Part shown: piece by piece, positions 1-9,822 of the stretch
How positions within the stretch are numbered: position 1 is the stretch's first letter
How the letters are laid out: every line of letters begins with the position of its first letter
Source: Sphingomonas sp. HMP9
Lineage (GTDB): Bacteria; Pseudomonadota; Alphaproteobacteria; Sphingomonadales; Sphingomonadaceae
NCBI RefSeq assembly: GCF_013374115.1
Contig: NZ_AP022673.1
Coordinates: 2,074,501-2,138,500, forward strand
Direction of reading: 5' to 3'
DNA length: 64,000 nt
Position numbers and translations under genes: made by a program
Notes under the pieces: model-generated
What the model was told of the DNA's origin: nothing
What the model saw: the letters and a program-made list of their open reading frames with translations, nothing else
The model's database searches: none

Positions 1-1384
<1,384 letters not shown>

Positions 1385-1416
1385 ACAGGGTCAACCTTCC
1401 GGGGCGTGCGCTGGAT

Positions 1417-1564
1417 CCCTCGCCCCTGCGGGGAGAGGGAGGGAGGAGCCGCAGGCGACGGAAGGGTGAGGGGTTTTGGGGCTCAGGACGCGGATCCCAA
1501 CTCCCCTCTCCCTTCCCACGGCAAGGGCCGCGGGCCCCTTCCCTCTCCCCGGAGGGGCGAGGGA
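1417..1564. repeat. Inverted-repeat element, CCTCTCCCC type
   Basis: The outer arms at 1417-1440 and 1541-1564 are near-perfect reverse complements built on CCCTCGCCCC and GGGGAGAGGG. Each arm is itself a short hairpin. Between them lies less conserved sequence containing a second hairpin (GCAAGGGCCGCGGGCCCC region). It fills the sspB-fumC gap. Related copies are at 34218-34365 and 41461-41650. Confidence 0.8.
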
Positions 1565-1574
1565 GTTTAGCGGG

Positions 1575-2060
1575 TCATTTCTTCCGCTTGAAATCCACCG
1601 CGACGACGTTCGAGCCGTCTTCGATCGGCACCGCGGTCGGCCCGTCATTCTCGGGCTCGTCATGCTCGCCGAGCGCCTCGTCCGCCCCTTCCTGCGCCTG
1701 GAAGCGCAGTTCGAAGCTGACCGCCGGATCCTGGAACGCGGTGATCGCCGAATAGGGAATCACCAGCTTCGACGGGACCTGGTTGAAGCTCAACCCGATC
1801 GAGAAGCGCTCGTCGTCGACGATCAGGTCCCAGTAGCGGTTCTGCATGACGATCGTCATCTCGTCCGGAAACCGCTCGATCAGCCGCTTGGGGATGTCGA
1901 CGCCGGGCGCCTGGGTCTTGAAGGTGATGTAGAAATGATGCTCGCCGGGAAGCCCGCCGGCCTCCGCGACCGAACCGAGCACGCGGCCTACCACGGCACG
2001 CAGGGCTTCTTGTACGATCTCGTCGTAGGGAATCAGGCTATCGGGCAGTCCATCGGTCAT
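1575..2060 (-). CDS. sspB: SspB-type ClpXP adaptor
   Basis: A 161-residue protein of the alphaproteobacterial SspB family, which delivers ssrA-tagged peptides from stalled ribosomes to the ClpXP protease in the cytoplasm. The N-terminal 120 residues carry the family core ([21 protein letters not shown], then MQNRYWDL and [10 protein letters not shown]). An acidic linker follows, then a basic-ended tail [10 protein letters not shown] that resembles the ClpX-binding tail of Caulobacter SspB. It is divergent from hisB, with 71 bp between the starts. Family assignment is strong; ClpX binding by the tail is inferred from resemblance. Confidence 0.9.
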   Translation of the reverse strand: MTDGLPDSLIPYDEIVQEALRAVVGRVLGSVAEAGGLPGEHHFYITFKTQAPGVDIPKRLIERFPDEMTIVMQNRYWDLIVDDERFSIGLSFNQVPSKLVIPYSAITAFQDPAVSFELRFQAQEGADEALGEHDEPENDGPTAVPIEDGSNVVAVDFKRKK

Positions 2061-2131
2061 ATCCCTTGGGTAAAGCTATTCGATTGGCGGTCAAGATTGC
2101 ATGCGCCGGTCAGCGCGTTATGGGAGGTGGC

Positions 2132-2719
2132 ATGCGCACCGCCACGATTTCCCGCTCCACCGCCGAGACGGCGATCGACGTCACCATAAACCTCGACGGG
2201 ACCGGCGTTTACGACGTCGAGACCGGGGTCGGTTTTTTCGATCACATGCTCGAACAATTGTCGCGCCATTCGCTGATCGACCTGCGCGTGCGGACCAAGG
2301 GCGACCTGCACATCGACGAGCATCACACCGTCGAGGATACCGGCATTGCGATCGGCCAGGCGTTCGCGCAGGCGCTCGGCGACAAGCGTGGCATCACGCG
2401 GTACGGCGATGCGCTGTCGCCGATGGACGAGACTCTCACGCGGGTCGCGCTCGATATTTCGGGGCGGCCGTGGCTGGTGTGGAAGGATTTGTTCTCGCAG
2501 ACGCGGCTCGGCACGATGGATACCGAGATGTTCGAGCATTTCTTCCACAGCTTCGCGCAGGCCGCCGGCATCACGCTGCACGTCGAGACGCTGTACGGCA
2601 CCAACAACCATCACATCGCCGAGGCCGCGTTCAAGGGCGTCGCGCGCGCGCTGCGGACCGCGATCGAGATCGATCCGCGCAAGGCGGACGCGATCCCGTC
2701 GACCAAGGGCATCTTGTGA
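2132..2719 (+). CDS. hisB: Imidazoleglycerol-phosphate dehydratase
   Basis: Manganese enzyme of histidine synthesis that dehydrates imidazole glycerol phosphate to imidazole acetol phosphate. The 195-residue protein is the short monofunctional form without the phosphatase domain. Both metal-binding motifs are present, DEHHTVED in the first half and [11 protein letters not shown] in the second. I start at ATG 2132 because GGGAGG lies just upstream at about 2122-2128 and the product then begins MRTATISR. It is the first gene of the his cluster and its stop overlaps the next start as GTGA. Confidence 0.96.
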   Translation: MRTATISRSTAETAIDVTINLDGTGVYDVETGVGFFDHMLEQLSRHSLIDLRVRTKGDLHIDEHHTVEDTGIAIGQAFAQALGDKRGITRYGDALSPMDETLTRVALDISGRPWLVWKDLFSQTRLGTMDTEMFEHFFHSFAQAAGITLHVETLYGTNNHHIAEAAFKGVARALRTAIEIDPRKADAIPSTKGIL

Positions 2720-3033
2720 GCGAGCCGTTTGCGCGGACCGATGCACCATTGTGCGTCGTCGTGCTGCGCTATGTCGCGCCGCTGGATGCGATCGATGCGC
2801 GGATGAAGGACCACGTCGCGTGGCTCAGCAAGGGCTATGCCGAGGGCGTGTTTCTCGCATCGGGTCGGCAAATGCCGCGTACGGGCGGCGTCATCCTGAT
2901 CCGCGGCGAGAAGGCGGCGGTAGAAGCGGTGGTTGCGACCGATCCGTTCGTCAGCGGCGGGCTTGCGACGGCCGAGATCACGGCGTTCACCGCAAGCATG
3001 GTCTTGCCGGAAATCGCCGAGTTGCTGTCGTGA
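2716..3033 (+). CDS. YciI-like protein in the his operon
   Basis: A 105-residue ferredoxin-like-fold protein of the YciI/DUF1330-type group. It has the typical pattern of an N-terminal strand (LCVVVLRYV), a His near [19 protein letters not shown], and a C-terminal [15 protein letters not shown] segment. The GTG start at 2716 overlaps the hisB stop, and its own stop overlaps the hisH start, so it is translationally embedded between two histidine genes. YciI-type proteins are usually small enzymes or enzyme-associated domains of poorly known substrate. Nothing in the sequence shows a role in histidine synthesis; position alone hints at one. Confidence 0.8.
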   Translation: MSEPFARTDAPLCVVVLRYVAPLDAIDARMKDHVAWLSKGYAEGVFLASGRQMPRTGGVILIRGEKAAVEAVVATDPFVSGGLATAEITAFTASMVLPEIAELLS

Positions 3034-3635
3034 CGCTCGCGCTGATCGATTACGGCGCGGGGAACCTGCATTCGGTCGAGAACGCACTGCGGACGGCGGG
3101 ATGTGCCGATCTGGTCGTGACGTCGGATGCCGATGTCGTCGCTAAGGCCGAGCGGATCGTGCTGCCGGGTGTCGGCGCATATGGCGCCTGTGCGGCGGCG
3201 TTGCGCGCGGTGCCGGGGATGGTCGAGGCGTTGAACCAGCGGGTTCGCGACGAGGGTACGCCGTTTCTGGGCATCTGCGTCGGCATGCAGTTGATGGCCG
3301 ATGCAGGCGAGGAAATGGGGACGCATGCCGGGCTCGGCTGGGTTTCGGGCCGGGTGCGTCGCCTGGAACCGGGCAGCAGCGACGTGAAGGTGCCGCACAT
3401 GGGCTGGAACGACGTCGTCCCGGCGCGCGCGCATCCACTGATCGAGCCCGGCGAGGCGTATTTCCTGCACAGCTTCGCGTTCGAGGGCGCCGACGTTCTC
3501 GCGACGACCGACCATGCCGGTGCCGTCACCGCGGCGATCGGCCGCGACACGATGATCGGCGTGCAGTTTCATCCCGAGAAGAGCCAGCGCTACGGCCTGG
3601 CCTTGCTCGAACGATTCCTGGAGTGGCGGCCGTGA
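3030..3635 (+). CDS. hisH: Imidazole glycerol phosphate synthase, glutaminase subunit
   Basis: Class I glutamine amidotransferase that feeds ammonia to HisF. The 201-residue product begins [16 protein letters not shown] from a GTG at 3030 that overlaps the preceding stop. The oxyanion and nucleophile motif GICVGMQL places the catalytic Cys near residue 83, and QFHPEKSQ near residue 184 supplies the His-Glu pair. PHMGWN is also present, as in HisH. The stop overlaps the hisA start as GTGA, so stoichiometric expression by coupling is likely. Confidence 0.96.
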   Translation: MTLALIDYGAGNLHSVENALRTAGCADLVVTSDADVVAKAERIVLPGVGAYGACAAALRAVPGMVEALNQRVRDEGTPFLGICVGMQLMADAGEEMGTHAGLGWVSGRVRRLEPGSSDVKVPHMGWNDVVPARAHPLIEPGEAYFLHSFAFEGADVLATTDHAGAVTAAIGRDTMIGVQFHPEKSQRYGLALLERFLEWRP

Positions 3636-4366
3636 GCCTGATTATCTTTCCCGCAATCGACCTCAAGGCGGGTCAGGTAGTGCGTCTCGCCGAGGGCGAT
3701 ATGGACCGCGCGACCGTGTACGGCGACGATCCGGCGGCGCAAGCGATGCTGTTCGCCGAGGCGGGCGCCGAGCATCTGCATGTTGTCGATCTCGATGGCG
3801 CGTTCGCGGGCGCCTCGGTCAATGGCGATGCGGTGCGATCGATCGTGGCGCAGTTCCCCGGACATGTGCAGCTCGGCGGCGGGATCCGGACGCGAGCCAG
3901 CGTCGAAGGCTGGTTCGACCTGGGCGTGTCCCGCGTGGTGATCGGGACGGCAGCGCTGGAGGACCCCGAGTTCGTGCGCGGCGTGGCGAAGGATTTCCCC
4001 GGCGGGATCGTCGTCGCGGTCGACGCGAAGGACGGCATGGTCGCGACCAAGGGCTGGGCCGACGTGTCGACCACCAGCGCGGTCGATCTCGCGCGCCGGT
4101 TCGAGGATGCGGGGGTGGCGTCGCTGCTGTTCACCGACGTCGGCCGCGACGGGATGCTCAAGGGCTGCAACGTCGAGGCGACGGTCGACCTCGCGCGGTC
4201 GGTCGACATACCGGTGATCGCAAGCGGCGGGGTGAAGGGCATTGCCGAGATCCACGTGCTGGCGCTGCATGTCCGTGATGGGGTCGAAGGCGTGATCACC
4301 GGGCGGGCGTTGTACGACGGCCGGCTCGATCTCGCGGCGGCTTTGAGCGTGGCGAAGGCCGCATGA
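3632..4366 (+). CDS. hisA: ProFAR isomerase
   Basis: Beta-alpha barrel isomerase, 1-(5-phosphoribosyl)-5-[(5-phosphoribosylamino)methylideneamino]imidazole-4-carboxamide isomerase. The 244-residue product starts MSLIIFPAIDLKAGQ, giving the first catalytic Asp at residue 10; the second lies in the FTDVGRDGM segment of the barrel's C-terminal half. GGGIRT and ASGGVKG form the two phosphate-binding sites of the half-barrels. I prefer the GTG at 3632, which overlaps the hisH stop, over an in-frame GTG at 3623. A 244-bp gap with a large palindrome separates it from hisF. Confidence 0.95.
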   Translation: MSLIIFPAIDLKAGQVVRLAEGDMDRATVYGDDPAAQAMLFAEAGAEHLHVVDLDGAFAGASVNGDAVRSIVAQFPGHVQLGGGIRTRASVEGWFDLGVSRVVIGTAALEDPEFVRGVAKDFPGGIVVAVDAKDGMVATKGWADVSTTSAVDLARRFEDAGVASLLFTDVGRDGMLKGCNVEATVDLARSVDIPVIASGGVKGIAEIHVLALHVRDGVEGVITGRALYDGRLDLAAALSVAKAA

Positions 4367-4370
4367 GGGG

Positions 4371-4589
4371 TCACGCGGAGACGCGGAGACGCGGAGACAG
4401 TGAGAATTTTTCGCGCAGAGGCGCAGAGAGCGCGGAGGTAGTGCGCGGCAGCGTTCATCTTTTTGCTACCGCCATCGGTATCCCGCGGGCCTCGCTGCCC
4501 CCCCTCTTCTCTGCGTCCTCTGCGCCTCTGCGCGAAATAGTCTTCTTAGCGGCTCCGCCGCGTCTCCGCGTCTCCGCGTCTCCGCGTGA
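4371..4589. repeat. Large palindrome inside the his operon
   Basis: A 27-bp perfect inverted repeat forms the ends, 4371-4397 against 4563-4589, each built of three tandem copies of CGCGGAGA or its complement. Inside it a second imperfect arm pair based on CGCGCAGAGGCGCAGAG (about 4409-4427) faces CTCTGCGCCTCTGCGCG (about 4518-4535). Nothing in the central roughly 90 bp looks coding. The element lies between hisA and hisF and does not interrupt either. Confidence 0.88.
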
Positions 4590-4610
4590 ACACATTCTTC
4601 GGGCAAGCGC

Positions 4611-5408
4611 GTGACGGTCCGCGCCCGAGTCATACCTTGTCTCGACGTAGCCGACGGCCGCGTCGTGAAGGGCGTGAACTTCGTCGAACTGCGTGACGCC
4701 GGCGATCCGGTCGAGCAGGCGCGCGCCTATGACGCCGCCGGGGCGGACGAACTGTGCTTCCTCGATATCGGTGCGTCTCATGAGGGTCGCGGTACGATTC
4801 TCGACGTCGTGCGGCGAACGGCGGCCGTATGCTTCATGCCGCTGACCGTCGGTGGCGGCGTGCGCACCGCGGACGATGCGCGCGCGCTGTTGCTCGCGGG
4901 CGCGGACAAGGTGGCGGTCAATTCCGCCGCGGTCGAACGGCCGGAGCTGGTCGCGGACATCGCCGAGCGCTTCGGCAGCCAGTGCTGCGTCGCGAGCGTC
5001 GACGCGAGGCGCTCCGGCGAAGGCTGGGAAGTGTTCACGCATGGCGGGAGGCGGGCGACCGGGATCGACGCGGTCGCGCATGCCTTGAAGCTCGCCGAAC
5101 TGGGGGCGGGCGAATTGCTCGTCACGTCGATGGACCGCGACGGTACGCGCAGCGGCTATGACCTCGACCTGATCCGCGCGATTTCCGACCGGGTGGGCGT
5201 GCCGGTGGTCGCCAGCGGCGGGGTCGGCGGGCTCGACGATCTCGTGGCGGGGATTCGCGACGGGCATGCGAGCGCGGTGCTGGCGGCGTCGATCTTCCAT
5301 TTCGGGCAAGCCTCGATCGGCGATGCGCATGCCGCATTGGCGGCGGCGGGCTTCCCGGTGCGGACGCCTATTCTGGCGCCGGTTCGGGCGCCGGTTCGGG
5401 CGGCCTAG
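4611..5408 (+). CDS. hisF: Imidazole glycerol phosphate synthase, cyclase subunit
   Basis: Cyclase partner of HisH; it joins ammonia to PRFAR to give imidazole glycerol phosphate and AICAR. The 265-residue barrel starts at GTG 4611 ([16 protein letters not shown]), giving catalytic Asp12; the second catalytic Asp lies in SMDRDGT. GGGVRT and ASGGVGG are the phosphate sites. The C-terminus carries three near-identical copies of an Ala-Pro-Val-Arg unit encoded by a 12-bp tandem repeat near 5379-5402, which is outside the normal fold and probably a disordered tail. Confidence 0.96.
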   Translation: MTVRARVIPCLDVADGRVVKGVNFVELRDAGDPVEQARAYDAAGADELCFLDIGASHEGRGTILDVVRRTAAVCFMPLTVGGGVRTADDARALLLAGADKVAVNSAAVERPELVADIAERFGSQCCVASVDARRSGEGWEVFTHGGRRATGIDAVAHALKLAELGAGELLVTSMDRDGTRSGYDLDLIRAISDRVGVPVVASGGVGGLDDLVAGIRDGHASAVLAASIFHFGQASIGDAHAALAAAGFPVRTPILAPVRAPVRAA

Positions 5409-5412
5409 CCCG

Positions 5413-5589
5413 ATGGTCGCCCTGCCCCTTCTCGCGGTGCAGTCGGGGCATAGCGGTATCGTCCATCCGCGCACCGGGCCCGAACTGTCGGACATCGCGC
5501 TGTTCGTGGTCGCGGCGGTGGGCGTGTGGCTGGTACGGCGGGCGCTGCGGACGCGGTTTGCGAAGACCCGGCCGCCCGAGAAGGATTGA
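5413..5589 (+). CDS. Small single-pass membrane protein between hisF and hisE
   Basis: A 58-residue frame from ATG 5413, four bases after the hisF stop. It has one predicted membrane segment ([17 protein letters not shown]) followed by a basic tail ending in KTRPPEKD, suggesting an N-out/C-in small membrane protein. The tight spacing on both sides supports real translation within the operon. I do not recognise a family and cannot assign a function. Confidence 0.55.
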   Translation: MVALPLLAVQSGHSGIVHPRTGPELSDIALFVVAAVGVWLVRRALRTRFAKTRPPEKD

Positions 5590-5621
5590 CCCGCCTGCCC
5601 TGCTACGCCAGCACGCAGCGC

Positions 5622-5939
5622 ATGGACCCCGTATTCGACCGCCTCGAAGCCACCATCCGCGCGCGCCGCGATGCGCCCGCCGACACCTCCTACACCGCCA
5701 GCCTGTTCGCCAAGGGCCGGCCCAAGATCGCGCAGAAGCTTGGCGAGGAGGCCGTCGAGACCGTGATCGCGGCATGCTCGGGCGATGAGGCGAGCATCGT
5801 GCCCGAAGCGGCGGACCTGATGTTCCACCTCGCCGTCCTGCTGGCGGATGCGGGACTAAGCCTCGACGACGTACGTGCCGAGCTTGTGCGGCGCGAGGGC
5901 GTCGGCGGGCTCGTCGAGAAGGCGGGCCGGACGGGCTGA
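5622..5939 (+). CDS. hisE: Phosphoribosyl-ATP pyrophosphatase
   Basis: Second step of histidine synthesis, releasing pyrophosphate from phosphoribosyl-ATP. The 105-residue all-alpha protein carries the MazG-like metal site in [13 protein letters not shown] followed by [16 protein letters not shown] use ATG 5622 ([12 protein letters not shown]), which fits the family start; an in-frame TTG at 5586 overlapping the previous stop would add 12 residues. HisI is not fused to it and is not in this window. Confidence 0.93.
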   Translation: MDPVFDRLEATIRARRDAPADTSYTASLFAKGRPKIAQKLGEEAVETVIAACSGDEASIVPEAADLMFHLAVLLADAGLSLDDVRAELVRREGVGGLVEKAGRTG

Positions 5940-5951
5940 CCTACCCACCTC

Positions 5952-6047
5952 CGTCATCCCCGCGAAGGCGGGAATCCAGACTGGCTAGCCATGCCGCGGG
6001 ACGGCTGACGTTCGAGGATATGGATCCCCGCCTGCGCGGGGATGACG
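5952..6047. repeat. Inverted-repeat element, GTCATCCCCGCG type
   Basis: Ends are CGTCATCCCCGCGAAGGCGGG and its mirror at the right end, GCGCGGGGATGACG, enclosing a variable middle. Each end is a small hairpin followed by GGATCCA or GAATCCA pointing inward. It fills the hisE-HIT gap; a second copy lies at 8274-8369. Confidence 0.85.
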
Positions 6048-6103
6048 GAATTGGCCATGTTCCGGCGAAAACGGGCTATGATCGCGCAAAAGGAGCCCGT
6101 CCT

Positions 6104-6481
6104 ATGCCAATCGACGCCACCCAGCCTTACGACGACCAGAACATCTTCGCGAAGATCCTGCGCGGCGAGATCCCCTCGAAGCGCGTCTACGAAGACGCGT
6201 TCGCGGTCGCGTTCCACGACATCAATCCGCAGGCGCCGACGCACCTGCTCGTGATCCCCAGGGGCGCCTATGTCTCGTGGGACGATTTTTCCGCGCGCGC
6301 GCCCGACGCCGAGATCGCCGGCTTCATCCGCGCGGTCGGCACCGTCGCGCGCGACGCGGGACTCGTCGAACCGGGCTATCGCCTGCTCGCGAACATCGGC
6401 CAGCACGGCAACCAGGAGGTGCCGCATCTGCATGTTCATGTCTTCGGCGGCCGTCCCTTCGGGCCGATGCTGACGCGATAG
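6104..6481 (+). CDS. HIT family nucleotide hydrolase
   Basis: A 125-residue histidine triad protein of the Hint/PKCI branch, which hydrolyses nucleoside phosphoramidates and related adenylates in the cytoplasm. The N-terminal part contains IFAKILRGEIPSK and the C-terminal part the triad PHLHVHVFGG at about residues 108-117. ATG 6104 is preceded by AAAAGGAG at about 6088-6095. The longer upstream reading frame only runs through the repeat element and is not a credible start. Substrate cannot be told from sequence. Confidence 0.92.
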   Translation: MPIDATQPYDDQNIFAKILRGEIPSKRVYEDAFAVAFHDINPQAPTHLLVIPRGAYVSWDDFSARAPDAEIAGFIRAVGTVARDAGLVEPGYRLLANIGQHGNQEVPHLHVHVFGGRPFGPMLTR

Positions 6482-6593
6482 GCCAGCTTCACCGCACTAA
6501 AGGATTGCGCGTAATAAAATTGCCATTAGGCTCGGTCGCTTGTGCAAGGGGGCCTTATTGACCCGGCCCTCGCAATCCCCGGGGGGTACCGAA

Positions 6594-8204
6594 TTGATTT
6601 TTGGGCGCGTAAAATCGCTGGATGCCATTTTGGCGACGGCAGAGAAAAAGGGTCTGGCGCGAACGCTCAGCGCCTTCCAGCTGACGCTGCTGGGCGTCGG
6701 CGCGGTGATCGGCACGGGTATCTTCGTGCTGACGTCGGAGGCGGCGCAGAAGGCCGGGCCGGGCATGTTGCTGAGCTTCGTGGTCGCAGGCTTCGTCTGC
6801 GCGGTCGCGGCGCTCTGCTATTCCGAGCTCGCGTCGATGGTGCCGGTGTCGGGCTCGGCCTATACCTACACCTATGCGGTGACGGGTGAGCTGCTCGCGT
6901 GGATGGTCGGCTGGGCGCTGATCCTCGAATATGCGGTCGGCGCGAGTGCGGTCGCGGTGGGGTGGTCGAACCATCTGGCCGGGCTGCTCGACGGGATCGG
7001 CTTCCACATCCCCAACGGGTTGCGCAACGCAGACGCGCTGATGGCGCACGTCCAGGTCGCGTTCGGTGCGACGCCGAACGCCGATCTGCAGACCGCGATG
7101 ACGGTCGGCGGCTTCATGAATTTGCCCGCGGTCATCATCATCGGCCTCGTCACGTGGCTGCTGGTCGTCGGCACGACCGAGAGCGCGCGCGTCAACGCGG
7201 TGCTGGTGCTGATCAAGATCGCCGCGCTCACCGCGTTCATCGCGCTGACCATCCCGGTGATGAAGGCCGATAACTTCCAGCCCTTCCTGCCCTACGGCGT
7301 CGGCAATCCGCTGAGTTCGTCGGGTGTCGGCGTGCTGGGCGCAGCGGCATCGATCTTCTTCGCCTATGTCGGCTTCGACGCGGTTTCGACCGCAGCGGAA
7401 GAGACCAAGAACCCGCAGCGCAACGTACCGATCGGGCTGATCGCCAGCCTCGGCATCTGCACCCTGTTCTACCTGCTGGTCGCGTCGGGCGCGATCGGTG
7501 CGATCGGCGCGAACCCGGTGACGACCGCCAATGGCGGCATCCTGGCGCCGGGGTCTGCCGAGATGGCCGGCCGCTGCGCCGCGATCGTCGCGTCGGGCGC
7601 GATGGAGCCTCTGGTCTGCTCGAAGGAAGCACTCGTCCATGTGCTGCAGGTCATCAACTGGCCGATCATGGGCCGGCTGGTCGGGCTCGCCGCAGTGCTG
7701 GCGCTGCCGTCGGTCGTGCTGATGATGATGTTCGGCCAGACCCGCGTGTTCTTCACGATGGCGCGCGACGGCCTGTTGCCCGCCAAGCTCGCCTCGATCC
7801 ACCCCAAGTTCCATACCCCGCACGTCGTGACGATCGTGACCGGCATCGCCGCGGCGATCGCGGCGGCAATCCTGCCGGTCGGCAAGCTCGCCGATTATTC
7901 GAACGCGGGCACGCTGTTCGCGTTCATGATGGTGGCGATCTCGGTGATGGTGCTGCGCAAGACAGATCCGAGCCGCAAGCGCCCGTTCCGCACGCCCGGC
8001 GTGTGGATCGTCGCACCGCTCGCGATCATCGGCTGCGTCGGGCTGTATCTGTCGCTGCCGCTCACCGCCAAGCTGGTACTGCCGGGCTGGGGCGCGATCG
8101 GGCTGCTGATCTACTTCCTCTATAGCCGCTCGCGCAGCCATGTCGGGCTCGGGGTCGACGATGGTCCCGATACCGACGACCGGGCGCCGCCCGGTACGCT
8201 CTGA
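6594..8204 (+). CDS. APC-superfamily amino acid permease (CAT/YfnA-like)
   Basis: A 536-residue integral inner-membrane protein with about twelve or more hydrophobic segments. The first helix has the APC signature GVGAVIGTGIFVLT, followed by GPGMLLSFVVAG and SGSAYTYTY. Overall it resembles the cationic amino acid transporter branch (FFAYVGFDAVSTAAEETKNPQR). I choose TTG 6594, preceded by GGGGGG at about 6581-6586, giving a product that begins MIFGRVKSLDAIL as in relatives; a TTG at 6540 in the same frame has no visible ribosome site. A strong terminator follows the stop. The actual amino acid transported is unknown. Confidence 0.9.
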   Translation: MIFGRVKSLDAILATAEKKGLARTLSAFQLTLLGVGAVIGTGIFVLTSEAAQKAGPGMLLSFVVAGFVCAVAALCYSELASMVPVSGSAYTYTYAVTGELLAWMVGWALILEYAVGASAVAVGWSNHLAGLLDGIGFHIPNGLRNADALMAHVQVAFGATPNADLQTAMTVGGFMNLPAVIIIGLVTWLLVVGTTESARVNAVLVLIKIAALTAFIALTIPVMKADNFQPFLPYGVGNPLSSSGVGVLGAAASIFFAYVGFDAVSTAAEETKNPQRNVPIGLIASLGICTLFYLLVASGAIGAIGANPVTTANGGILAPGSAEMAGRCAAIVASGAMEPLVCSKEALVHVLQVINWPIMGRLVGLAAVLALPSVVLMMMFGQTRVFFTMARDGLLPAKLASIHPKFHTPHVVTIVTGIAAAIAAAILPVGKLADYSNAGTLFAFMMVAISVMVLRKTDPSRKRPFRTPGVWIVAPLAIIGCVGLYLSLPLTAKLVLPGWGAIGLLIYFLYSRSRSHVGLGVDDGPDTDDRAPPGTL

Positions 8205-8215
8205 CACAGGACGCA

Positions 8216-8254
8216 AAAAGGGCCGCGGGAGGAGACTCCCGCGGCCCTTTTTTT
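8216..8254 (+). terminator. Rho-independent terminator after the permease
   Basis: A perfect 12-bp stem (GGGCCGCGGGAG at 8220-8231, complement at 8236-8247) with a GAGA loop is followed by seven T residues, and preceded by an A tract, so it could act in both directions. It lies 12 bases after the permease stop and faces the convergent kinase gene. Confidence 0.95.
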
Positions 8255-8273
8255 GTGCGCGGCGCACCAAATT

Positions 8274-8369
8274 CGTCATCCCCGCGAAGGCGGGGATCCA
8301 TATCCTCCAGCGTTCGCGAGTCTATCGCGAGGCCAGCCGGTATGGGTTCCCGCCTTCGCGGGAATGACG
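8274..8369. repeat. Inverted-repeat element, GTCATCCCCGCG type
   Basis: Same architecture as 5952-6047: CGTCATCCCCGCGAAGGCGG at the left and CCGCCTTCGCGGGAATGACG at the right. It lies between the terminator and the convergent PfkB kinase gene. Confidence 0.87.
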
Positions 8370-8385
8370 GTGTCGTGGGCTTGGC

Positions 8386-9384
8386 TCAGCCGATATGCTT
8401 CGCCGCCAGCGCCTTCATGTCGACCATCGGCCGCGCGCCGACATGGCTGATGATCTCGGCGGCGCAGACCGCGCCGAGCTTGAGCGACGCGTGCAGGTCA
8501 TGGCCCTGCGCCTGGCCGTGGAGGAAGCCCGCCGCGAACAGGTCGCCCGCGCCGGTGGTGTCGACGACCTTGGCGATCGGCTCGGCCTTCACTTCGGCGC
8601 GCGCACCGTGCTGGAGGGCGCAGGCGCCGTGCTCGCCGCGGGTGACGACCAGGGTCGGGACCTGTGCGGAAATCTTGGCGACCGCTGCGTCGAAATCGTC
8701 CGTCTCGGCAAGCGCTGCAAGTTCGCTCTCGTTGGCGAACAGGATGTCGATCAGGCCGTCCGACAGCAGCTGGCGGAAATCGCCGCCGTGGCGCGAGATG
8801 CAGAACACGTCGCTTAGCGTAAAGGCGACCTTGCGCCCTGCCCCACGCGCGCAGTCGATCGCGGCACGCATCGCGGCGCGCGGCTCTTCAGGATCCCAGA
8901 GATAGCCTTCGAGATACAGGATCGCGCTGTCGGCGATCATCGCGGTGTCGATCGCGGCGGCAGGCAGGAACTGGCCTGCGCCAAGGAAGGTGTTCATCGT
9001 GCGCTGGCCATCCGGCGTCACGAAGATCAGGCAGCGGCCGGTGGTCGGGTCGCCGGCGCGGACGGGGGTCGCGAACTCGATGCCGATGCTGCGGACGTCG
9101 TGCGCGAAGACCTGGCCGAGCTGGTCGTCGGCGACCTGGCCGATGAACCCGCATTTGCCGCCGAGCGCGGCGATGCCGGCGACGGTGTTGGCCGCCGAGC
9201 CGCCGGAAATTTCCATGCCCGGGCCCATCTTGGCGTAGAGCGCGTCGGCTTCTTCCGACGAGAACATGAGCTGCATCGAGCCCTTGGCGACGCCGATCTC
9301 GGCGATGAACGCGTCGTCGGCGGTGGCGAGGATGTCGACGATGGCATTGCCGATCGCGACGACGTCGTAGGTGGGATTGGACAA
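8386..9384 (-). CDS. Adenosine-kinase-like PfkB carbohydrate kinase
   Basis: A 332-residue ribokinase-fold kinase, most like bacterial adenosine kinase-type PfkB proteins that phosphorylate a nucleoside or sugar hydroxyl with ATP. The N-terminus has YDVVAIGNAIVDIL, GGSAANTVAGIAALGG is the first PfkB signature near residue 60, and VVDTTGAGDLFAAGFL near residue 272 holds the catalytic Asp. I take TTG 9384, eight bases after a GGAG; GTG 9393 is the alternative. It is convergent with the permease. Substrate preference for adenosine is inferred from overall resemblance. Confidence 0.88.
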   Translation of the reverse strand: MSNPTYDVVAIGNAIVDILATADDAFIAEIGVAKGSMQLMFSSEEADALYAKMGPGMEISGGSAANTVAGIAALGGKCGFIGQVADDQLGQVFAHDVRSIGIEFATPVRAGDPTTGRCLIFVTPDGQRTMNTFLGAGQFLPAAAIDTAMIADSAILYLEGYLWDPEEPRAAMRAAIDCARGAGRKVAFTLSDVFCISRHGGDFRQLLSDGLIDILFANESELAALAETDDFDAAVAKISAQVPTLVVTRGEHGACALQHGARAEVKAEPIAKVVDTTGAGDLFAAGFLHGQAQGHDLHASLKLGAVCAAEIISHVGARPMVDMKALAAKHIG

Positions 9385-9497
9385 GGGGCGCACTCCGGGC
9401 GGACGGGAAAACGCTTGCCGTAAATGGCGGGGGGGATTGGTGCAACCGGTGTGGGGGGTGGGCCGCGTCGGTTAGATCTCGGCAGAATCGTCATGTC

Positions 9498-9605
9498 CAC
9501 CACCCCGGCGGAGGCCGGGGCCCAGTTGGAAAGGTGGTAGTGACGAAACGCGATCCTTTGTTACTGCTGTCCCCCAACTGGGCCCCGGCCTCCGCCGGGG
9601 TGGTG
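9498..9605. repeat. Inverted-repeat element, CACCCCGGCGG type
   Basis: Left end CACCACCCCGGCGGAGGCC and right end GGCCTCCGCCGGGGTGGTG mirror each other, with inner GGGGCCCAGTTGG and CCAACTGGGCCCC also mirrored. It is one of two elements filling the 438-bp gap 9385-9822, in which I see no gene. Related copies are at 17284-17390 and 62148-62250. Confidence 0.87.
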
Positions 9606-9667
9606 ATCGTGGGTTGTGACGTCCGCAATTCTAGCTGTTTTCGCAGACAGTGACGGTACAGCCGCCC

Positions 9668-9755
9668 CTTCTGTTCCCTCGCGAACGCGGGGGTCCAGGA
9701 TCTCGGGCGGTTCGCTTGGTTTAGCTGGGCCCCCGCGTCCGCGGCGGAACGGAAG
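9668..9755. repeat. Inverted-repeat element, GCGAACGCGGGGG type
   Basis: Left arm CTTCTGTTCCCTCGCGAACG followed by CGGGGGTCCAG is mirrored, with a few mismatches, by CTGGGCCCCCGCGTCCGCGG and GGAACGGAAG at the right. It has the same hairpin plus inward CCAG layout as the other elements but a different stem. It sits 68 bp before the EI24-like gene. Confidence 0.7.
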
Positions 9756-9822
9756 GGTTGACGCCCTCGGTCACAAACCAACGCGCGTTGACCTGAGCCG
9801 CCCTCCCCGCCATCCCAAGCCA

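Noticed and set aside
4371..4589. CRISPR-like array from repeated CGCGGAGA units
   Set aside because: Units are only 8 bp and contiguous, with no spacers, and they form mirrored arms of a palindrome.
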